Shown here: piece by piece, positions 60,868 through 64,000 of the stretch
Numbering within the stretch: the stretch's first letter is position 1
How the letters are laid out: every line of letters starts with the position of its first letter
Assembly: GCA_964397045.1 (NCBI GenBank)
Contig: CAYNHF010000051.1
Span: 35,381 to 99,380 of the forward strand
Source of the DNA: CAYNHF01 sp964397045
GTDB taxonomy: Bacteria > Actinomycetota > Acidimicrobiia > Spongiisociales > UBA5794
Direction: 5' to 3'
DNA: 64,000 nt
The notes under the pieces: generated by a model
What the model saw: only the letters and a program-made list of their open reading frames with translations
Told to the model about the DNA's origin: nothing
Database searches by the model: none
Position numbers and translations under genes: made by a program

Positions 60868-61500
60868 GTGAACGAATCAGTAGGGCCACAGGTGGTCGGC
60901 ATTGTGCTGGCGGCCGGGGCGGCCGAGCGGATGGGCCGCCCCAAGCAGTTGCTGCCGCTCGCTGGGACCACGCTCATCGACGTCGTCGTGCAACGCGCCC
61001 TCGCTTCGCGCCTCCCCCGCCTCGTCGTCGTCACCGGCGCCTCCCACACCGCGGTGGCGGCTGCGATCGCACCCCGCAACGTCGAGATCGTTCACAACGC
61101 CTCCTACCTCGAGGGAAACCTGTCCTCGTTGCGCGCCGGCGCCGCGGCCGTGGGTGACGCGGAGGCGGTAGTGATCTTGCTCAGCGACATGCCGGGAGTC
61201 GCTCCGGAGTGCATCAACGGAATGATCGAAGCCTGGGACCGGTTCCATCCCTGGGCCGCCGTGGCTTCCTACCCGGAAGGCGAAGGTCACCCGCTGCTGT
61301 TGTCTCGCACCGCGCTGGAGCGCAGCCTCTCACTCGAAGGACCCAAGGCGCTCTGGCGTATGCTGCGCCTCGCCCCCCATGGTGAAGTCGCTCACGTCGA
61401 GTTCGACACCGCGATGCCAATCGACGTTGATACCCCCCACGACTACGAAGTTCTCCTCGGGGCATGGCCACGGGTCGAGACGCGCCCTGGTAGCAGGTAG
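60868..61500 (+). CDS. MobA-like nucleotidyltransferase (MocA/CoxI-associated type)
   Basis: 210 residues. N-terminal IVLAAGAAERMGRPKQLLPL is the nucleotide-binding signature; ILLSDMPGVAPECI holds the metal Asp; C-terminal DVDTPHDYEVL. Similar to molybdopterin cytidylyltransferase MocA, which makes the MCD cofactor of xanthine dehydrogenase-type enzymes. GTG start 34 bp after the deaminase stop, probably one transcript. Confidence 0.83.
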   Translation: MNESVGPQVVGIVLAAGAAERMGRPKQLLPLAGTTLIDVVVQRALASRLPRLVVVTGASHTAVAAAIAPRNVEIVHNASYLEGNLSSLRAGAAAVGDAEAVVILLSDMPGVAPECINGMIEAWDRFHPWAAVASYPEGEGHPLLLSRTALERSLSLEGPKALWRMLRLAPHGEVAHVEFDTAMPIDVDTPHDYEVLLGAWPRVETRPGSR

Positions 61501-61633
61501 CGCGAACCGCGTCGCGCGTGCCCTCACTCGCCCTTTGATGACTAGCCCATCCGCGATGGTGGAGGATGACGCTCCACTTAGATGACCCTCACTGCCGATG
61601 CCTACTGGGTAGCCAACCCGGAGGACGGATCCG

Positions 61634-63895
61634 ATGCGCGTGGGGAAGTCGATCAGACTGAGATCAACCAGAGGGAGCAGGCTGGGAGCCGCAACGGTGG
61701 TGGCAGCCATGGTGCTGGCTCTCTTACCGGTGCTGAGCGCGCCGGCGCTCGCGGCGAAACCTCCCAAGGACTCTCCACCGGAGACTTCCACAACGTTCAA
61801 AGCGGCAGAGTCCGGTGGTGGGTACCTGGCCAGCGGAAGCACACTCGACCTAGCCGTCCCCGCTGGCGTCGCGGCCGGAGACATCCTCGTTGCCCAGGTG
61901 GCCTACAACGCGAACGGGGAGATCACGCCTTCCGCCGGGTGGAACGTGATCGACGTCCTCAGCCACCCCACCAAGCCGATCATGCAAGGCCTGTATTGGC
62001 GAGCTGCCACCAACGCCGAGCCCGCTGAGTATGGCTTCGAGCTGACCAGCGGGAAGTCAGACACTGTTGCCGGCGTCATTGCCGCCTACACCGGGATCGA
62101 CCTGGTCAACCCCGTCGACGCGGTCGGAGGCCAGGCGAGCGACGCCGGCGCAGATGTCGTCGCTCCCTCGATCACCACTACGAGTGCAGACGCCACTCTC
62201 ATTGCCTTCTTCACCGTCCGCGACGACGGGTCGTTCACCCCGCCGCCGAACATGGCTGAACGGTGGGACGTGTCGAGCAGCGCAGGTGTCGGCGCCATCG
62301 GCGAGACGACCGCCGCGGGCGCGGACGAAGTACTCACTGCCACCGGTGCTACCGGATCCCGCCAGGCTTCCCCTGAGGCAGGTGACGGGGGCATCGGACA
62401 CCTCGTTGCGCTGCGCGCCGCGGAGGTGGTCACGCTCGACAACGGCGGTGCCTACACGCAGTGGGGAGATGCCTCTGCCCTCGACGGCGTGCCGCAGGGT
62501 CAATACAGCGGCTCCATGGAATGGATCACCAATCAGATCACCGGCGCCACTCACTTCTGGAATGCCGGGTACGACGGCAGCGGCGTTGATGTCGCGCTCA
62601 TCGACACCGGGGTGGTTCCGGTAGACGGCCTCACTACGCCGGGGAAGGTAATCAACGGACCCGACCTCTCCTTCGAGTCCCAGGCAGACAACCTCCGCTA
62701 CCTCGACACGTACGGGCACGGCACGCACCTGGCGGGGATCATCGCGGGCAAGGACAATACCGGCTCCAACTTCTCGGGAATGGCACCCGGAGCGAGGCTC
62801 GTCAACATCAAGGTGGCAGACTCCCATGGTGCCGTTGACGTATCCCAGGTCATCGCGGCCATCGATTGGACCATCCAGCACCGCTACGACAACGGAATGA
62901 ACATTCGGGTCATCAACCTGGCATACGGCACCGATGGCGCCCAGCAGTATCAAGTCGATCCGCTGAGCTACGCGGTCGAGCGCGCCTGGGAAGCCGGGAT
63001 CGTGGTGGTGGTGGCGGCCGGTAACGACGGCAACGGTGCCGCGCTGCGCAACCCGGCGGTAGATCCGTTCGTCATTGCGGTGGGCGCTGCCGAGAACAAC
63101 GCGAGCCACATCTCTGGAGTCGCTTCATTCTCCAACTGCGGCACTTCGGATCGATTCGTCGATCTAGTAGCGCCCGGACGTTCGATCTTGAGCTTGCGGG
63201 CTCCGGGTTCGTACGCCGACCAGCAGTATCCCGAAGCGGCCGTTGCCGGAGGCTACTTCCTCGGTTCGGGAACCAGTCAAGCAGCGGCGGTCGTCACGGG
63301 CGGCGTTGCCCTGCTCCTCGATCAGCGGCCTGACCTCAACCCCGACCAAGTGAAAGCGCTGTTGATGGACAACGCCGACTTCGTCCAGGACGCGAGCTTC
63401 ACGTGCCAGGGTGAAGGATCGCTCAACCTCCAATCCGTCGAGAGGGCGAACGCTACGAACGCGAACTCCGCCGATCAGTCCTTCGAGACCTCAGACGGCA
63501 CCGGCTCGCTCGAGGCCGCCCGCGGCCACAATCACGTCTCCGACGAAGGTGTCGTGCTGGAGGGCGAGATCGACATCATGGGGAACCCTTGGACGGGGTA
63601 TTGCTCGCCGGACGGCTCTGCTTGTGTCGAAACGCTCTGGGATGGTGGTGACTTCAACGGTGCGTCGTGGTCCGGAGCATCGTGGAGCGGAGCCTCCTGG
63701 TCCGGCGCATCCTGGAGCGGAGCATCCTGGTCCGGCGCATCCTGGAGCGGAGCATCCTGGAGCGGCAAGTCATGGTCCGGCGCCTCCTGGTCCGGCGCAT
63801 CCTGGAGCGGAGCATCCTGGTCCGGAGCATCCTGGAGCGGAGCATCCTGGAGCGGCAACACGTGGTCCGGGCTGAGCTGGGACGCGTGGATCTGA
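61634..63895 (+). CDS. Secreted subtilase (S8) with SGASW repeat tail
   Basis: 753 residues from the ATG at 61634 (GGAGGA upstream). Signal peptide (VVAAMVLALLPVLSAPALA), a beta-rich N-terminal domain (about 45-275), then the peptidase domain with Asp324 (VALIDTGVV), His362 (YGHGTHLAGI) and Ser548 (GSGTSQAAAVV). The tail from about residue 675 is 15 pentapeptides of the type S-G-A-S-W ending in DAWI. Role: extracellular or cell-surface proteolysis; the Trp repeats may bind the wall or other surfaces. A strong terminator follows. Confidence 0.9.
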   Translation: MRVGKSIRLRSTRGSRLGAATVVAAMVLALLPVLSAPALAAKPPKDSPPETSTTFKAAESGGGYLASGSTLDLAVPAGVAAGDILVAQVAYNANGEITPSAGWNVIDVLSHPTKPIMQGLYWRAATNAEPAEYGFELTSGKSDTVAGVIAAYTGIDLVNPVDAVGGQASDAGADVVAPSITTTSADATLIAFFTVRDDGSFTPPPNMAERWDVSSSAGVGAIGETTAAGADEVLTATGATGSRQASPEAGDGGIGHLVALRAAEVVTLDNGGAYTQWGDASALDGVPQGQYSGSMEWITNQITGATHFWNAGYDGSGVDVALIDTGVVPVDGLTTPGKVINGPDLSFESQADNLRYLDTYGHGTHLAGIIAGKDNTGSNFSGMAPGARLVNIKVADSHGAVDVSQVIAAIDWTIQHRYDNGMNIRVINLAYGTDGAQQYQVDPLSYAVERAWEAGIVVVVAAGNDGNGAALRNPAVDPFVIAVGAAENNASHISGVASFSNCGTSDRFVDLVAPGRSILSLRAPGSYADQQYPEAAVAGGYFLGSGTSQAAAVVTGGVALLLDQRPDLNPDQVKALLMDNADFVQDASFTCQGEGSLNLQSVERANATNANSADQSFETSDGTGSLEAARGHNHVSDEGVVLEGEIDIMGNPWTGYCSPDGSACVETLWDGGDFNGASWSGASWSGASWSGASWSGASWSGASWSGASWSGKSWSGASWSGASWSGASWSGASWSGASWSGNTWSGLSWDAWI
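63656..63880 (+). repeat. 15 tandem 15-bp repeats coding for SGASW pentapeptides
   Basis: Units 1-15 read NGASW, six SGASW, SGKSW, five SGASW, SGNTW, SGLSW. First-Ser codons mostly alternate between TCC and AGC, so the DNA identity between neighbours is lower than the protein identity. Several other frames on both strands stay open through the array because of the repeat. Confidence 0.97.
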
Positions 63896-63921
63896 GAATC
63901 GCCCGCACCGACGCCTAACGA

Positions 63922-63968
63922 GAGCTTCCCCCTTCTCGGAGCCCGCCGCTCCGAGAAGGGGGAAGCTC
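63922..63968 (+). terminator. 21-bp stem terminator of the subtilase gene
   Basis: Arms 63922-63942 and 63948-63968 pair perfectly over 21 bp, loop CCGCC. It begins 27 bp after the stop. Only a short T content follows. The remaining 32 bp to the window edge hold nothing I can call. Confidence 0.85.
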
Positions 63969-64000
63969 CTCATTGCGTGGAGTTCGTGGTGCGAACCGCG

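Noticed and set aside
63656..63880. CRISPR array
   Set aside because: Tandem 15-bp units without spacers, in frame within a protein gene.
63532..63908. Leftward ORFs rich in DAPDQ or RMLRS repeats across the subtilase tail
   Set aside because: By-product of the 15-bp repeat, which keeps several other frames open.

Overview
The window is a 64 kb piece of a high-GC bacterial chromosome. It most likely comes from an uncultured actinobacterium of the class Acidimicrobiia or a close relative. Three things support this. It has a bacterial proteasome activator (Bpa), a family known almost only from actinobacteria. Many genes start directly behind a TANNNT -10 hexamer without any ribosome binding site, which is the actinobacterial leaderless style. 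It ends with a subtilase carrying Ser-Gly-Ala-Ser-Trp pentapeptide repeats, which I associate with this group. GTG and TTG starts are frequent. I see no rRNA, tRNA, CRISPR array, phage or intact insertion sequence. This is ordinary core and accessory chromosome with a few decayed genes.

Left part (1-20 kb): a divergent two-component pair (cut-off response regulator, GAF histidine kinase); a leftward run of Ca/Na antiporter, PolX, membrane-anchored molybdopterin oxidoreductase and Bpa; then NhaA, a DUF547 protein, an acetyltransferase and a P-type ATPase. A leftward block follows with a PLP lyase, a PF10081 alpha/beta hydrolase, prephenate dehydratase, a solitary DNA methyltransferase and a membrane protein. 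An unknown membrane protein with an EF-hand-like loop ends this part.

Middle (20-43 kb): a frameshifted membrane gene convergent with a rhodanese, a secreted bactofilin-like protein, HppD, a lipoprotein serpin, a quinone-reductase-like enzyme, and a small alpha-glucan cluster (GH13, GlgA, maltodextrin-type binding protein). Then come a FetB-type permease, a large membrane Fe-S oxidoreductase, an ECF sigma factor with its membrane partner, a secreted-protein pseudogene with three lesions, PRODH-ProC, a LysM protein with an unknown partner, SurE and Hsp20.

Right part (43-64 kb): DNA repair is represented by separate LigD-type polymerase and ligase genes, a macrodomain protein and a UvrD-like helicase. 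The rest includes MurI, a FlK-like thioesterase, a cobalt ECF transporter (CbiMN-CbiQ-CbiO) whose CbiM probably starts at an ATC codon, two tandem small proteins, an SDR with a gamma-carbonic-anhydrase-like protein, AceK, an 8-oxoguanine-deaminase-like amidohydrolase with a MocA-like nucleotidyltransferase, and the repeat-bearing subtilase followed by a 21-bp terminator stem.

The items I consider most worth checking are the ATC start of CbiM, the run of leaderless starts, the 30-bp perfect palindrome and two further inverted repeats upstream of the ECF sigma gene, the decayed secreted gene beside that sigma factor, and the frameshift at 20.57 kb. All functional calls come from reading motifs; no database search was run.
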